From Flavobacterium sp. (GTDB taxonomy: Bacteria; Bacteroidota; Bacteroidia; Flavobacteriales; Flavobacteriaceae), in NCBI GenBank assembly GCA_005792865.1, contig SXQR01000109.1:1-7030 (forward strand): a stretch of 7,030 bases of DNA. Direction: 5' to 3'. A program made the position numbers and the translations under genes. Below, one piece after another: positions 6,438 to 7,030 of this stretch (positions within the stretch are counted from its first letter, which is position 1; every line of letters starts with the position of its first letter). Below the pieces are notes generated by a model. That model saw nothing but the letters and a program-made list of their open reading frames with translations. It had not been told where the DNA came from and ran no database searches.

Positions 6438-7030
6438 ATGAAGAATGCCCTGCTGTTTATGCTGGCGATTTTTGTCGCCGATATGTTATTGCCGTTCGGG
6501 ATCGCGTTTGGGAACCTGTACATCGCGAGCATCCTGCTGGTCATGCGGGAAGGGCGGCAGAAAATCGCGGTCGTTACCGCCATCGCCTGCTTTTGCACAC
6601 TTTTCAAGGTCGCGATATATTTTAACTCCGAGACCGAGTATTACTTCCTCGTCAATCGTTTCACGACAATCTTTGCACTCCTGGTAACGGCTACGATCGC
6701 ATCCAGGCTCAGCATTTTCCAGGAGAAGCGCAGGCTGCACCGCGAACTCGAGCGAAAACACCGCGAAAGCGAGCAATTCCTTTACATCGCAAGCCACGAC
6801 CTGAACGAACCTGTCCGTACCATCAAGGTCATGGCCGAGATGCTCGACCGGAAATTTGCACCGCAGCTCGGGGAGGAAGGGCGGCAGTTCACCTCCTTTA
6901 TCCACAATGCCGCCGAGCGGATGTCGGCCCTGATCCGGTCACTGCTGGATTACGGGCGCATCGGGAAGGATTCGGTACGCGAAGTGGCAGATGTTTCAGA
7001 GATCGTGCAGGAGGCAATCGACGACCTTTC
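6438..7030 (+). CDS. membrane sensor histidine kinase, N-terminal part (cut by window edge)
   Basis: The visible 197 codons run off the right edge. Residues 3-92 contain three or four hydrophobic segments (roughly 3-22, 23-36, 43-62 and 74-92) with only short loops, so there is no sizeable periplasmic sensor domain. A charged, helical linker (about 95-112, EKRRLHRELERKHRE) leads to the HisKA dimerisation domain. Its H-box reads FLYIASHDLNEPVR, with H120 as the phospho-acceptor. The second HisKA helix, about 148-175, ends in SLLDYGRI. This SHDLxEPxR style of H-box is common in Bacteroidota and phytochrome-like kinases. The ATP-binding HATPase domain lies beyond the edge. The start ATG is preceded five codons earlier by an in-frame TGA, which fixes the 5' limit. 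The protein is predicted to sit in the inner membrane and to pass phosphate to a response regulator not seen here. The signal is unknown. Confidence 0.9.
   Translation, partial: MKNALLFMLAIFVADMLLPFGIAFGNLYIASILLVMREGRQKIAVVTAIACFCTLFKVAIYFNSETEYYFLVNRFTTIFALLVTATIASRLSIFQEKRRLHRELERKHRESEQFLYIASHDLNEPVRTIKVMAEMLDRKFAPQLGEEGRQFTSFIHNAAERMSALIRSLLDYGRIGKDSVREVADVSEIVQEAIDDL

Noticed and set aside
6486..6905. Minus-strand open frame of 139 codons opposite the histidine kinase gene
   Set aside because: The plus-strand frame encodes membrane helices and an H-box, so this one is a shadow.

Overview
The window looks like part of a chromosome from a member of the Bacteroidota, most likely class Flavobacteriia, with an unusually high GC content for that group (about half or slightly more by eye). 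Three things suggest this. The DNA polymerase I has the start and internal phrasing I associate with flavobacterial PolA. A DUF1579-type lipoprotein lies directly behind it. The genes lack clear Shine-Dalgarno sequences and have A-rich leaders. This is judged from protein wording, not from a search.

Five genes lie on the minus strand, reading right to left. They are polA (6173 to 3351), a DUF1579 lipoprotein (3310 to 2663), a winged-helix/nucleotidyltransferase protein (2467 to 1565), a B12-binding-type radical SAM protein (1572 to 106) and the first 40 codons of a class I SAM-dependent methyltransferase (122 to the left edge). A sixth gene is divergent on the plus strand: a membrane histidine kinase (6438 onwards) cut by the right edge.

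The right half is ordinary housekeeping. PolA is full length and keeps the catalytic residues of all three activities: 5' nuclease, 3'-5' proofreading exonuclease and polymerase. The 264-base region between polA and the kinase holds a perfect consensus DnaA box and a short dyad, but no convincing polA promoter.

The left half is the less familiar part. The nucleotidyltransferase, radical SAM and methyltransferase genes overlap by 8 and 17 bases and are almost certainly translated as one unit. This is the best candidate for an undescribed pathway in the window, probably a modification or biosynthesis route that combines radical chemistry, methylation and a nucleotidyltransferase-like protein. 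The product cannot be deduced from what is visible, and more of the cluster continues to the left. Its 195-base leader carries a perfect 7-bp dyad, a 19-codon ORF ending 5 bases before the TTG start, and an 11-base word that also occurs in the polA leader.

No tRNA, rRNA, CRISPR array, insertion sequence or phage gene was seen.
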